From Calendula officinalis (taxonomy: Eukaryota; Streptophyta; Magnoliopsida; Asterales; Asteraceae), in contig OY970835.1 in the NCBI GenBank assembly GCA_963853835.1, positions 37,956,047 to 38,020,046 on the forward strand: a stretch of DNA of 64,000 bases. The letters run 5' to 3'. This document shows positions 1 to 10,010 of this stretch, piece by piece. Every line of letters starts with the position of its first letter. Positions within the stretch are counted from its first letter, which is position 1. Below the pieces are notes generated by a model, which was given only the letters and a program-made list of their open reading frames with translations, was not told the origin of the DNA and searched no databases. Both the position numbers and the translations under genes were made by a program.

Positions 1-2
1 TG

Positions 3-1694
3 ATGATTACAGAAGAAGAGCCAATTACTACTGCTACAATGGAAGAACAAGTTGAAACAGAGATACCAGTAGTAACTCCTACTACTGATGATATAGCAGT
101 AGTAAGTCAAGAAGAGGAATTAACTGAACTAAACACTACTGATGCCCTATCAGTAGTAACTCCTGAAATAACACCAGTAGTAACTACTCTGGTTACTACT
201 GATGAGGAAGAACTACAATTTCCTGAACTCATTGATGCTAGGAGACATGTCATCATTACCAAACCACCAACACCTGATCAACCACTTATCATACCTGACA
301 TTGATGATAATGTGAATTGGTTTGAGGTTGATGAATGCTCACTTCCTCCACATCCAAAAATACTTCAACAAAATGAAATTAGATCATTTTCTCCCTCTGT
401 TATAATAAGAGGAGTACCAGACATGAAGTATATTCCACCTCCACCTACAGCACATATTGGAAAGGGTAAAGAAGTATATGATGAAGATTACCCTAACAGA
501 GCTCTTGGTCATTACATGGTAAACAAGATTAATCTGGTGAGAGCTGATAAACAAGATAAATGGAAGGTGAAGGATAAAAGATATTGGGAGAAAGTAGCTA
601 AATATCAAGCTCTTGAAAAGAAGAAAAATCAAAGAGAAATTCCTGTTAAATTACCTGTTCAAGTTAAAGATGTTCAGATAGAAGCCCAAGAAGCAGAGTT
701 CAAAAGGCTTAGAAAAGTAGAAGAAGAACATCTAAATTGTCTTGAAGATCTTGTAGCAGAATGCAAAAGAACAAAAGGTGATTTACCAGATGATATATTT
801 GAACAAAAGTCTCTTATGATAGACTTTCTAAAGACAAAAGGTCACAGTGCAAAATCTTTTGGAAGAATGAAGATGACAACCATAATTGAAAAATACTGTA
901 CTGCAAAAAGAAAAGATTTAATTGAACAAGAGGCTGAAGAAGAAAAGAAATTGAAATCAGCAAAAACCTTAATCCCAATAAGTCCAAATTTAATTAAAGA
1001 TAATAGTGTGTCTACTATTGGTGAATCCTCATCTTCTCAGACAAAGAAAAGAAAGAATGAAATTCAAGAACAGAGTTTTCAAAAGAAAGCAAAACAAGAA
1101 AAAATTATACCTGTTCTTGAAGTACCTGTTGCTCCACTTCAAAATAATCCAATACTAAACTGGAAAGTCTTGCCCAATAATGTTCTATTAGTTGTAAGGG
1201 AAGACAAAATCATTCAAAAGTTTACTGGATGGTTACCTTTGATCAGATCCTGTACAAGAAGTGATGTGATTAAACTTCTGATCATTGGAAAACCAAGAAT
1301 GTCAAAGAAATCTTGGAAAGAATCTGGTGCTGGATACTTAACAAGAATGATTGATGCAGCTTTTTATCCAGATAAATATCCAAAGTTATTTACAAATCCA
1401 GAAAATGTGTATGCATGGAATGTTCTCCCAACTTGCAATATGTATTTCTTTGAAAGATCAAGTAAAAATTGTGAGTTGTACTTATATGAAAGAGAATATC
1501 CTCACTCAGAAAAAGAAATGTATCAGATATTCATCAACACTCTAATGAAGCCCTTTGATGCAGTTATGTTCCAAAATAAATTGAATTATTTTACCAAGAA
1601 GAACAGCAAATACATAATTGAACAAAGACTTCAACAAAATCAAAGAACATTAGAAAGAAGAAAGAAAGAAGAAGAAGAACAGAAGAAAACTTGA
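3..1694 (+). CDS. 3' ORF of an LTR retrotransposon (uncharacterised, 5' end may be outside the window)
   Basis: An open frame of 563 codons runs from the window edge to a TGA, 26 bases before a polypurine tract and a 3' LTR, so it is the last ORF of an LTR retrotransposon. I recognise no protease, integrase or reverse-transcriptase motif. The N-terminal ~75 residues are acidic and rich in Thr/Val/Pro, encoded by repeated TACTACTGAT-type DNA in both orientations. The middle (~190-330) is rich in Lys/Glu and looks coiled-coil. A more hydrophobic, aromatic stretch with Trp and Cys lies at ~385-520, followed by a Lys/Glu/Gln-rich tail. Some Ty1/copia lineages carry an extra ORF between pol and the 3' LTR, and that is the most likely identity; a divergent gag is the alternative. 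The first in-frame ATG sits at base 3, so the true start may lie upstream. Confidence 0.6.
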   Translation: MITEEEPITTATMEEQVETEIPVVTPTTDDIAVVSQEEELTELNTTDALSVVTPEITPVVTTLVTTDEEELQFPELIDARRHVIITKPPTPDQPLIIPDIDDNVNWFEVDECSLPPHPKILQQNEIRSFSPSVIIRGVPDMKYIPPPPTAHIGKGKEVYDEDYPNRALGHYMVNKINLVRADKQDKWKVKDKRYWEKVAKYQALEKKKNQREIPVKLPVQVKDVQIEAQEAEFKRLRKVEEEHLNCLEDLVAECKRTKGDLPDDIFEQKSLMIDFLKTKGHSAKSFGRMKMTTIIEKYCTAKRKDLIEQEAEEEKKLKSAKTLIPISPNLIKDNSVSTIGESSSSQTKKRKNEIQEQSFQKKAKQEKIIPVLEVPVAPLQNNPILNWKVLPNNVLLVVREDKIIQKFTGWLPLIRSCTRSDVIKLLIIGKPRMSKKSWKESGAGYLTRMIDAAFYPDKYPKLFTNPENVYAWNVLPTCNMYFFERSSKNCELYLYEREYPHSEKEMYQIFINTLMKPFDAVMFQNKLNYFTKKNSKYIIEQRLQQNQRTLERRKKEEEEQKKT

Positions 1695-1720
1695 TTGATT
1701 AAAGGATAATCAATAAGTTT

Positions 1721-1729
1721 AGGGGGAGA
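1721..1729 (+). other. Polypurine tract of the LTR retrotransposon
   Basis: AGGGGGAGA lies directly before TGTTAG at 1731, the usual position of the plus-strand primer for LTR retrotransposon replication. Confidence 0.7.
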
Positions 1730-1730
1730 T

Positions 1731-2349
1731 TGTTAGAGCAAATCACAGATCAACTTAGTACTGATGCTGCAGTTAGTGATAATTATGTTTATTACTGATG
1801 GGGCAGAAACATTTACTACTGATGAAGTTGATGCTGGTGTTCTCTATAACTTAGTTACTACTGATCATACAAAGATTGAAGATACTACTGATCATTGTAG
1901 TTACTACTGACGATGATTATGGACTTACTACTGATCACCAAGTTTACTACTGATGTTACTTATTTACTACTGGTGATTGGTTTTACTACTGATACGCGTT
2001 TATGGAACATATCAAGTCCGAGATCTTCGCAGAGATAGTTATAGAATGTAAATCAATGTATATCGTTTATAATTAGATGTAAATCGTATCCTAGAATAAC
2101 TAGGGTAAATAGTTTAGCTTCAAGGACTATTATATATAGTTCCTTACGAATTGTAAACGTACGTGTGTATTGTTAACTTGATAATATACATTGAAGCTTT
2201 TTGTGAATCTGTGTTCTTAATATTCTTACATATTATTCTTACAGTTCATAGTTCTTAATACATTGATATAGTGTTGATCCGCTGCAACTTCTATCATCAA
2301 ATAGATCTAAGGTGTTTATTAACTTGTTTATAGTTAATCGATCCTGACA
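1731..2349 (+). mobile_element. 3' LTR of the first retrotransposon
   Basis: The 619-bp segment starts TGTTAG right after the polypurine tract and ends CTGACA, an imperfect inverted terminal match typical of LTRs. A TATATATA box lies at 2131-2138, consistent with the U3/R junction. The U3 half carries about ten copies of TACTACTGAT or close variants between 1755 and 1995. The element's 5' end is outside the window, so the target duplication cannot be tested; the candidate on this side is TTAAC at 2350-2354. The insertion lies in what should be the last intron of the aspartic-protease pseudogene beginning at 2539. Confidence 0.75.
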
Positions 2350-2538
2350 TTAACCACACAATTGATGTGGGTGCTCTTGTATATTTATAATGAGATTACA
2401 AGATACAATCCTTTAATTAAGGATAGAAGATAATGACAAACATTTACAAGATACACATGATATTATCTAAAGATATTCGATATTTAAATTTGGAGATGAT
2501 CTCTATTTGTGATCATCTATCACTAATGTGATAATTAC

Positions 2539-5500
2539 CTCCTAATATAATGGCACCCCTTGAACTTGGAGAACCAATGTCATTCTTCTGCCAACCAAAG
2601 CGCAATAAACCTTCCTGCAAGATTTTGATAAAGTATTAAACAAACATTAGTTTTAATTCAAACTAGGGTAAGAATAAAATCATAAATGTTGCTTAATAAT
2701 TCATTTAATCAAAACGTTGAAAAATATCATATTTTTAGTATGAAAACAACACCTATGGTCTATCAAATGCACAATTTTCTAAAATGACCACAGATTTGAA
2801 GGTTCGGATGAGTTTTGGACTATCAATGTTTGTACAAATTTGCTTAAAATGTAGAAAATACAAAACTAATGATGACTATAATTTAAAAATAATAAAAGAG
2901 AAGATACTTACAGATGCAAATAAATAATCATGTGGATAAACCTTCATGGTAAGTGAATTTTCAAAATACAATGTGACTGCAGGAAATCCATCATCAACAC
3001 TGTAACCGTAACATCATATATATATTCAATCATCTGTCTAACTATAATAATATAATCAATAATATAAATGTAAGATACCACTTAAACTCTTGATTAAAGT
3101 GCATATAAAAACATTTACCTTCCAGAAAACTTAAAGCATGTATACTGATCTTGAGTAATTTGTAATGTCATGTCAGTATGTCCAGCGATTATCTACTTAA
3201 AAAGAGTTTAAATAAGCTTAAAGCAACTAGTAAAACAGACACGAAATATTGAAATTTCACCTTTTTCACCAATTGTTCATAAATCAATTCTGGTAGATAC
3301 GCTAAAGTCGTACCACAATCTATAATAGCCATTTTATTATTTAGTGTCCCAGATGAATCCGTTGAAAGATTCAATGACTCTACGCCAACTTCAATTCTCG
3401 TCACATTGACAGAATAATGTGGCCTATAAGTTTATAATCAATGTCATGTTAAGACTCCATGTATAATTATCACATAAAAGCACAAACAATGTTTTGAAAA
3501 AGAGAGAAATAAGAAAAAGTCACTCACTTGTCTTGAATTATATGTGTGGAATTAACTTTTGGCTGAACAACATGACCAATTGCAAATATACCTCCACCAT
3601 TATTACCATTTAAACAATGGGCAAACATCTTTTTCACTTTTCCTGCAGAAGCTAATTACGATATCATGGATGAATTTGATTTTCCAAAACCAAGAATCCC
3701 ATCAAGTGCATCTGTTTGAGAAGCTAAGTTTCCAGATTCTGAAGTACCGCACCTAATTAAATTAAATTAAATTAAACAATTAATTTTAGGAAAGGTGAGA
3801 AAGAAATATAAGCATAAGTGATTACGATTTTAGCGTCTAATTTTTATTAAAAATGATAAAATAAAATAAAAACACATAGATGCATGCAAATACTCAGGAA
3901 CTTTCATTAAGAGGGACTAGTTAATATATGTGTAATGTGTGGATAATAACTACATTTACCAACGCCAAAAATCTGTTGGTAAATTAGCTAAATTCGGTGG
4001 TAAATTCTAATGCTTATTTTCTAGCATTCAGTTCATAACTTCATATGTAGCAAAATAACCTTTTCTGAAGAATACAAATATATTGCGAAAGGATTTTGAG
4101 GTTGTTGGTAATTTCATTACTAATTATTTCGTTCTCTTTTTATTCTTAAAGTACGAAACAACTTTGGTAAACGAATATTTTTAACGTTGATAATATCGTT
4201 TGATCACTATTTTTCTTACTTTTTGGTTACCAACATATAAAGTTAACTTCTTTCATAAAAAGTATAAAACTACCAACATATTTTTTTGTCGTTGGTAATT
4301 TCATTGCTAAAATATGCATATATATAGTATTCCGTCCCTAAGTGTTAATACATGAATAATGAGGAAATGAAAGACAGAAAGAATATATGCATGAAGATTC
4401 ATGATCTTTTAGTTGACACATAATCAAAATATGAAGAATATTAATAGAAATTTAGATGTACCCAAAAATAAGGCTTTCATTTGCGAGCACAGTTTCAAAG
4501 TCAGCCGACACACTGCGATATTGAATAATATCCTTAACAAAGTAACCATGGCTATCACTCCAATCTCCATAATTTACACTATATAAACAAGATGCATTAG
4601 CTTTACAACCACGAACAGTACCCCCATTGATACCAGCACAAAATTTTTCATCACATGGCACCAGTTCTCTAGTGAATGAAGCATTTGGATTATAAAGTGT
4701 AAGATCCAACTGTGAGATATAAAATATATATGATAAAACATGTTATAACTTAAATACATGGTTACTCTTAAAAACCCAAGGAATAAAAGAAATACATACC
4801 CCATTATACCCTCTTTTAGGGCACTTTTGACATTCAATACAATTAATCCACATTATATCACTTCCCGTATCTACTTGCACGTAGTATTCTCTTGATGTGT
4901 TCCTACTCCGATTTTGGTGTAGTAAAGCCTATGACAATTAGGTTTAAATTATATCACATACTTCAATTATCAAACCAATTATTATGCTAACTATCATTAT
5001 CTAGATACGTACACACCATACATAGTACGTAATGTATACACACCCTAGTTCTCAATAAAACTTAAATATACGTTTTCATATATAGTTACAAGTATATATG
5101 ATCATCTAAAATGCTCATTTCAAAATGAAAAAAAAAAGTATTATCTAAATACTAAACCAAAAGTATTCAGCATATATTTTTCAATCTCTTCACATTCCAA
5201 GTTGCCAAAGTTTCACCGATCATCAAATCAACAAGTAAATACATGACTACAATTTACAAATTCTTATAATAAAACTAAAAAATACGTGTAATTTTCATAT
5301 CCGAAAGTATTAGACAATATTCATGGCAGTTTTATATCATCCATAATCAGAGCACTCAACTCCAATTCTACAAACATATAACTACAAATATAACTAACAA
5401 TTAAATAACAGCTAGAGATATATATACGTACCCAGCCAATCGATGGCTTCCTCCAATGGGCAGGTCAACACCATCATGAGCTTTAAGAGCACTAAGTAAC

Positions 5501-5631
5501 CGCTCTTTACCAGAAAACTTGGATTTCACACTCAAAGATACAGCTCCAAAATCACTCGCAACCGAAGAACTGGAAATCACACACACAATTAATAACAACA
5601 ACAACAACAAGAAGAAGCTTGAAACAGCCAT
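2539..5631 (-). pseudogene. Aspartic protease (A36/A39-like, family A1) pseudogene, copy 1
   Basis: Eight exons are recoverable: 5432-5631, 4800-4928, 4462-4709, 3528-3752, 3261-3423, 3119-3192, 2912-2999 and 2539-2614, all with GT/AG borders and compatible phases. The family consists of secreted or GPI-anchored pepsin-like proteases with two catalytic Asp. Exon 1 gives a signal peptide and the LKAHD prosegment motif, but the usual Arg-rich stretch after it is missing. Exon 2 keeps DTGSD but has a one-base deletion near 4896. Exon 4 has an in-frame TAA at 3656-3658 where the paralogue has Gln. Exon 5 reads DCGTT (3312-3320) instead of DSGTT. The exon encoding the GDL..NKLVVYDLE-type C-terminus is absent: the retrotransposon LTR ending at 2349 separates it from the rest, so it would lie outside the window. 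The gene is therefore dead by several independent lesions. Confidence 0.9.
3951..4316. repeat. Possible MITE in intron 3 of aspartic-protease copy 1
   Basis: This intron stretch is flanked and punctuated by TTACCAAC/GTTGGTAA motifs in both orientations. The matching intron of copy 2 (about 23815-23935) keeps only a shortened version. This suggests an inserted inverted-repeat element that has partly decayed; no clear target duplication was found. Confidence 0.35.
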
Positions 5632-5824
5632 TTTGATATGATGATTTAATCGATTCACTACGTACTTACATATATAGTGGAGTAGTGATCAAGTGTTAGC
5701 TATTGGTTTGAAAATGATGGTCCATGAACTAGTTTATAATGGCAAATCTTACTAACAGCAAGCATTTACATCATTTTCTATTTAAGCCAATCTTACATAA
5801 GCATACACTTGGACGTTTATAAAC

Positions 5825-5997
5825 TGTTAGTTAGCATATACTTACTTCTGTAATTAGTTAGAGCATGTGGTTTACACGTGCTAGTTTGTTAGAGTTTGTT
5901 ACTTTACTCTGTTGTATAAATTAACGACTTGTATGTTCCGTTACACAATTAATGAGAATAACGAATTGTTCTCTGATCATCTCCTTCACAAATTACA
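5825..5997 (+). repeat. 5' LTR of the copia element
   Basis: The 173-bp LTR starts TGTTAG and ends TTACA. It differs from the 3' copy only in GAGCATGTGG versus GAGCACGTGG. Confidence 0.95.
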
Positions 5998-6010
5998 TGG
6001 TATCAGAGCA
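5998..6010 (+). other. Primer-binding site (initiator tRNA-Met type)
   Basis: TGGTATCAGAGC follows the 5' LTR directly. This is the standard plant copia primer site, complementary to the 3' end of initiator tRNA-Met. Confidence 0.9.
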
Positions 6011-6098
6011 CATACGCTACTGATTCATCATCGATTCATTCTTCCGCTGATCAAATCATCTCTGTTCTTCATTTCTTGTCAATTTTTCTTCGTTCATC

Positions 6099-9000
6099 AT
6101 GGTTAATCCAGAAAATACAACTTTCAATTCGACAAATACTAATGAAATTAGTGCTTCAAATCCACTTTTTCTCAGTTCGTCTGACAATCCGAATGTCGTT
6201 CTTGTTTCTAAACCTTTTGATGGCACTGGATTTGTGTCTTGGAAGAGATCGATGGTGCTTGCACTGTCTGCGAAGAATAAATTCGGTTTTGTCAATGGTG
6301 AAATTCCACAACCTGCAATCACTGATTCATCATTTCACACATGGAATCGTGTTAATTCCATGATTATTAGCTGGATTCTAAATTCGCTAAACAAGGACAT
6401 TGCTGAGAGTGTTCTGTACATGCAAGCAACTCGAGATATTTGGGAGGAATTACATCAGCGCTATGAACAATCCAACGGTACTTTGATTTATCAAGTACAG
6501 AGAGAATTATATTCTATTACTCAAGGTTCTGATGATTTCGCTTCTTATTTCACCAAATTGAAACGAGTATGGGATGAGTTAAACATGGTTCAGAACTTAC
6601 CTGCATGCACTTGTGGAACAGCTGCTCAATTTCGCAAGTTTATTGAAGAACAGAGACTCATTCAATTGCTTATGGGCTTAAACGAATCATATAAATCTGT
6701 TCGAACACAGATCCTAATGATCTCTCCTTTACCTAAGGTATATGTTGCTTACTCTATGATTCTGCAAGAAGAACAACAAAGAGAGATTACACCTGTGCAG
6801 AATTCTATTGTTGATACTATAGCTATGCATGTTCAAACTGACTCTAAGAAAATATTGGTTTGCACTTATTGTAAGAAAACTGGTCACACTAAGGCTAATT
6901 GTTACCGTATTATCGGTTTTCCTGCGACTTTCAAATTTACCAAAGGCAAGAGAGATGATCCAAAACACTTTGGCCCAAGCACTGCTGCTCATAATGTTGT
7001 CACTAACTCTGATCAAAACATTTCACATGAACAGTATGAACAATTGATAAAACTGCTCAATCACAACAATTTTAATGTTACTACTGGTGCCATGAACAAT
7101 TCAGGTATTTACTCATGCTCAAAATATTTTATTGGCAACAGTGGTGAAATTCCTTTTCTGCAGCAGCATGTGTCTTGGATTATAGACACTGGCTGGATTA
7201 TAGACACTGGCGCTACGGATCACATGTGCTCAAACAGAAGCTATTTTCATTCATTGACTAAATTACCATATCCAATATTCATTGGTTTGCCTAATGGTCA
7301 TCAAACTTCGGTCAATTTTGTTGGAACAGTCAAAATTCATAATTCAGTCACTCTTCAAAAAGTCCTATATGTTCCTTCTTTCAAATATAATTTGGTTTCT
7401 ATTTCCAAATTAGCTACTCAATTAAAAACATTCCTTCTTTTCACTGATTATGCATGCTTGATGCAGGACCCTTTGTTGAAGCATGAGCTTGCACTCGGAG
7501 TGTTTGGCAATCAATTGCATGATCTTTACACCTTTACAATTGCAAATTTACAAAATACTCTTGTATTCAATTTGTCTTTTAAAAACTTGTTTCCATGTAT
7601 TGCTTCCTTTGTAAGAACAAATGACAATGTTGCTTTACTTTGGCATAGACGTTTTGGGCATATGCCATTGATCAAAATAAAATTACTATCTTTGTTATCT
7701 GATAGTTTATCTCATTCTTGTTTAGATCCTTGCTTCGTTTGTTCTAAATCTAAACAACATAGATTATCATTCCCATTAAGTCAAACTTCTTCTACTCGAC
7801 CATTTGACTTAATTCATATGGATGTTTGGGGACCGTATAAAAATTCTACTTATAATGGCTATAAGTATTTTTTGACTATTGTAGATGATTTCAGTAGGCA
7901 TACATGGGTTCATCTTCTTCATAGTAAGAGCTATGCATTTTCTATTATAAAGGATTTCATTGCTTATGTTCAAACACAGTTTGGTTCAACTGTTAAAGTC
8001 ATCCGTACAGACAATGCATATGAATTAGGGTCAAGTATTGAAGGTACTGCCTTTTTCAAATCCATGGGAATTGTTCATCAACGGTCTTGTGCTTACACCC
8101 CTCAGCAAAATGGCATTGTTGAGAGAAAGCACAAACATATACTTGAAACTGCTAGGGCTTTGTATTTTCAATCTGGAATTGGCATTTCATATTGGGGTGA
8201 ATGTGTCAAAACTGCTGTTTTTCTTATAAACAGAATGCCATCCAAAGTCATCAAAGATATTACCCCTTTTGAAGCCCTGTTCAATCAGAAACCGGATTTT
8301 ATTCAACTTAAAGTGTTTGGATGCTTGTGTTTTGCATCTTCCAATCCGTGTGGAAGAGACAAGTTTATGTCAAGAAGTAATATATGTATTTTCATTGGAT
8401 ATCCCGCAGATCAAAAAGGCTTTCGGTTACTTGATTTGACAACTAGTAAAATTTTTGTTTCACGAGATGTTATTTTTCATGAGAATTTATTCCCATTACA
8501 TTCTCAGTCCAATGATTCTTCTACAACCTCTCATTTTCCAATCTCTCAATCAGATGCAGCTAGTGATGATTTTGATTCATCTCGTGAACACATTCCACAT
8601 GTTCAACCAAATATACCAGAGGCTGCAATTCCAGAAGTAGCAAATTCTGATGCAATTCCACATGTTCAACCAAATATACCAGGGGCTGCTATTCCAGATG
8701 CAGTACTTCCTGATGCTGCACAGTTTATTCCTCGAACTTCTTCTCGGAATAAAAAGCCTCCCACTCATTTACAGGATTATGTTTGCAACATGACAGAATC
8801 TAATAATACTTTTTGTTGTCACACTCTTACTGATTTGTGTATACATCCTGCCACACACATTTGTGACACTCCATCATCTTTTGCTTTTACAACTCACACT
8901 GATGAATATGAGCCTGCATTCTACAGTGAAGCAAAATGGAATCCTGTTTGGGAGAATGCTATGAAAACAGAATTTCATGCATTGGAAGCTAATCATACGT

Positions 9001-9605
9001 GGGATATTGTCCCTTTGCCCAAGGGAAAGAAACCTATTGCATGCAAATGGGTCTACAAGATAAAGTATAAATCTGATGAGACAATTGAAAGGCATAAAGC
9101 CCGTTTGGTTGCAAAAGGATTCACTCAAAAAGAGGGTATTGATTTCCATGAGACTTTTTCACCGGTGGTGAAATTCAATACTGTTAGAAGCTTAATTGCT
9201 CTAGCTATTAAACGAAAATGGAAAATCCATCAGTTTGATGTTAATAATGCATTTCTGCATGGAGATTTGCACGAAGAGATTTTCATGAAACTTCCTCCTG
9301 GCCTTGAAAATACTTATCCATCAATGGTGTGTAAACTCAGAAAATCGTTGTGTGGACTTAGGCAGGCTTCCAGACAATGGTATGCTAAACTTTCTTCTTC
9401 ATTACAGCATAAAGGTTTTATTCATTCAGAAAATGATCATTCATTGTTCATTAAAAAGTTTGCCACTTCTCTTGTTATTGTTGCTATCTATGTGGATGAT
9501 ATACTAGTTACGGGAAATGATTTGGTTGAAATTTCCTCTTTAAAAGAACATCTTGATGCTGAGTTCAGGATTAAAGATCTTGGTTTTATAAAATTTTGCT
9601 TCTAA
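6099..9605 (+). CDS. Copia gag-pol polyprotein, C-terminally truncated by an internal deletion
   Basis: The 1168-residue frame holds, in order: a UBN2-type gag (~30-230), a CCHC zinc knuckle (residues 255-268), a protease with the motif WIIDTG duplicated (360-371), a GAG-pre-integrase HHCC region (~513-560), and an integrase core with D575, D638 and E675. A copia reverse transcriptase follows, with YVDD at 1131-1134. Reading stops at 9603-9605 soon after the reverse transcriptase. RNase H is missing except for its last residues just downstream. The start chosen is the first ATG after the primer site, giving the usual gag N-terminus. Products would form virus-like particles and the reverse-transcription and integration machinery in the cytoplasm and nucleus. 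Without RNase H the copy is not self-sufficient. Confidence 0.9.
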   Translation: MVNPENTTFNSTNTNEISASNPLFLSSSDNPNVVLVSKPFDGTGFVSWKRSMVLALSAKNKFGFVNGEIPQPAITDSSFHTWNRVNSMIISWILNSLNKDIAESVLYMQATRDIWEELHQRYEQSNGTLIYQVQRELYSITQGSDDFASYFTKLKRVWDELNMVQNLPACTCGTAAQFRKFIEEQRLIQLLMGLNESYKSVRTQILMISPLPKVYVAYSMILQEEQQREITPVQNSIVDTIAMHVQTDSKKILVCTYCKKTGHTKANCYRIIGFPATFKFTKGKRDDPKHFGPSTAAHNVVTNSDQNISHEQYEQLIKLLNHNNFNVTTGAMNNSGIYSCSKYFIGNSGEIPFLQQHVSWIIDTGWIIDTGATDHMCSNRSYFHSLTKLPYPIFIGLPNGHQTSVNFVGTVKIHNSVTLQKVLYVPSFKYNLVSISKLATQLKTFLLFTDYACLMQDPLLKHELALGVFGNQLHDLYTFTIANLQNTLVFNLSFKNLFPCIASFVRTNDNVALLWHRRFGHMPLIKIKLLSLLSDSLSHSCLDPCFVCSKSKQHRLSFPLSQTSSTRPFDLIHMDVWGPYKNSTYNGYKYFLTIVDDFSRHTWVHLLHSKSYAFSIIKDFIAYVQTQFGSTVKVIRTDNAYELGSSIEGTAFFKSMGIVHQRSCAYTPQQNGIVERKHKHILETARALYFQSGIGISYWGECVKTAVFLINRMPSKVIKDITPFEALFNQKPDFIQLKVFGCLCFASSNPCGRDKFMSRSNICIFIGYPADQKGFRLLDLTTSKIFVSRDVIFHENLFPLHSQSNDSSTTSHFPISQSDAASDDFDSSREHIPHVQPNIPEAAIPEVANSDAIPHVQPNIPGAAIPDAVLPDAAQFIPRTSSRNKKPPTHLQDYVCNMTESNNTFCCHTLTDLCIHPATHICDTPSSFAFTTHTDEYEPAFYSEAKWNPVWENAMKTEFHALEANHTWDIVPLPKGKKPIACKWVYKIKYKSDETIERHKARLVAKGFTQKEGIDFHETFSPVVKFNTVRSLIALAIKRKWKIHQFDVNNAFLHGDLHEEIFMKLPPGLENTYPSMVCKLRKSLCGLRQASRQWYAKLSSSLQHKGFIHSENDHSLFIKKFATSLVIVAIYVDDILVTGNDLVEISSLKEHLDAEFRIKDLGFIKFCF
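7176..7211 (+). repeat. 18-bp tandem duplication across the protease active site
   Basis: Two exact 18-bp copies (7176-7193 and 7194-7211) each encode WIIDTG. The second leads into the normal GATDHM context, so the protein carries two adjacent DTG motifs. Confidence 0.9.
8592..8717 (+). repeat. 63-bp in-frame tandem repeat in the integrase-RT linker
   Basis: Two copies of a 21-residue unit beginning IPHVQPNIP occur at 8592 and 8655. They lie in the Pro-rich linker between integrase and reverse transcriptase, where length variation is tolerated. Confidence 0.8.
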
Positions 9606-9821
9606 TCAAGCAAAATTACTAATCCGGTGTTTCATGAACGGACAAAGCACATAGAAATTGATTGCCATTTTGTATGCGAAAAGCTTCATAATGGGTTAAT
9701 CACTCTGTCTCATGTTCCTACTCAGCAACAATTAGTTGATTCGTTTACAAAATCTTTATCTGGTCCTGCTCATAAGTCCTCCATGTTCAATCTGGGGTTC
9801 TTGCCATACCCTCCAGCTTGA
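9606..9821 (+). pseudogene. Residual C-terminus of copia pol after RNase H deletion
   Basis: After the stop at 9603-9605 the same frame continues with a TNPVFHERTKHIEID-type segment, the normal end of copia RNase H, and ends in TGA at 9819-9821. Bases just before it read S-N-Q-A in another frame, so the deletion junction is accompanied by a one-base shift. Confidence 0.8.
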
Positions 9822-9837
9822 GAGGGGGGGGGGGGGG
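9822..9837 (+). other. Polypurine tract with a run of 14 G
   Basis: GAG is followed by an uninterrupted G run (9824-9837) that abuts the 3' LTR. This is an unusually pure oligo-G for a plus-strand primer; its exact length could be affected by sequencing error. Confidence 0.7.
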
Positions 9838-10010
9838 TGTTAGTTAGCATATACTTACTTCTGTAATTAGTTAGAGCACGTGGTTTACACGTGCTAGTTT
9901 GTTAGAGTTTGTTACTTTACTCTGTTGTATAAATTAACGACTTGTATGTTCCGTTACACAATTAATGAGAATAACGAATTGTTCTCTGATCATCTCCTTC
10001 ACAAATTACA
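9838..10010 (+). repeat. 3' LTR of the copia element
   Basis: Same 173 bp as the 5' LTR with one substitution, followed directly by the target duplication TAAAC. Confidence 0.95.

Larger units (their letters stand above)
5825..10010 (+). mobile_element. Ty1/copia retrotransposon, structurally complete ends, RNase H deleted
   Basis: The element is 4186 bp. It has 173-bp LTRs (5825-5997 and 9838-10010) that differ at one base, a tRNA-Met-type primer site, one gag-pol frame and a G-rich polypurine tract. The 5-bp target duplication TAAAC is perfect (5820-5824 and 10011-10015). LTR near-identity means a recent insertion. Most of the RNase H region between the reverse transcriptase and the final pol residues is missing, so this copy probably moved using enzymes supplied in trans. 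It lies 194 bp upstream of the start codon of aspartic-protease copy 1, in opposite orientation, and inside an older dispersed repeat. Confidence 0.95.

Noticed and set aside
384..632. Minus-strand open frame opposite the retrotransposon ORF
   Set aside because: It lies antisense to a longer coding frame, has no recognisable motif, and its composition follows from the plus-strand codons.
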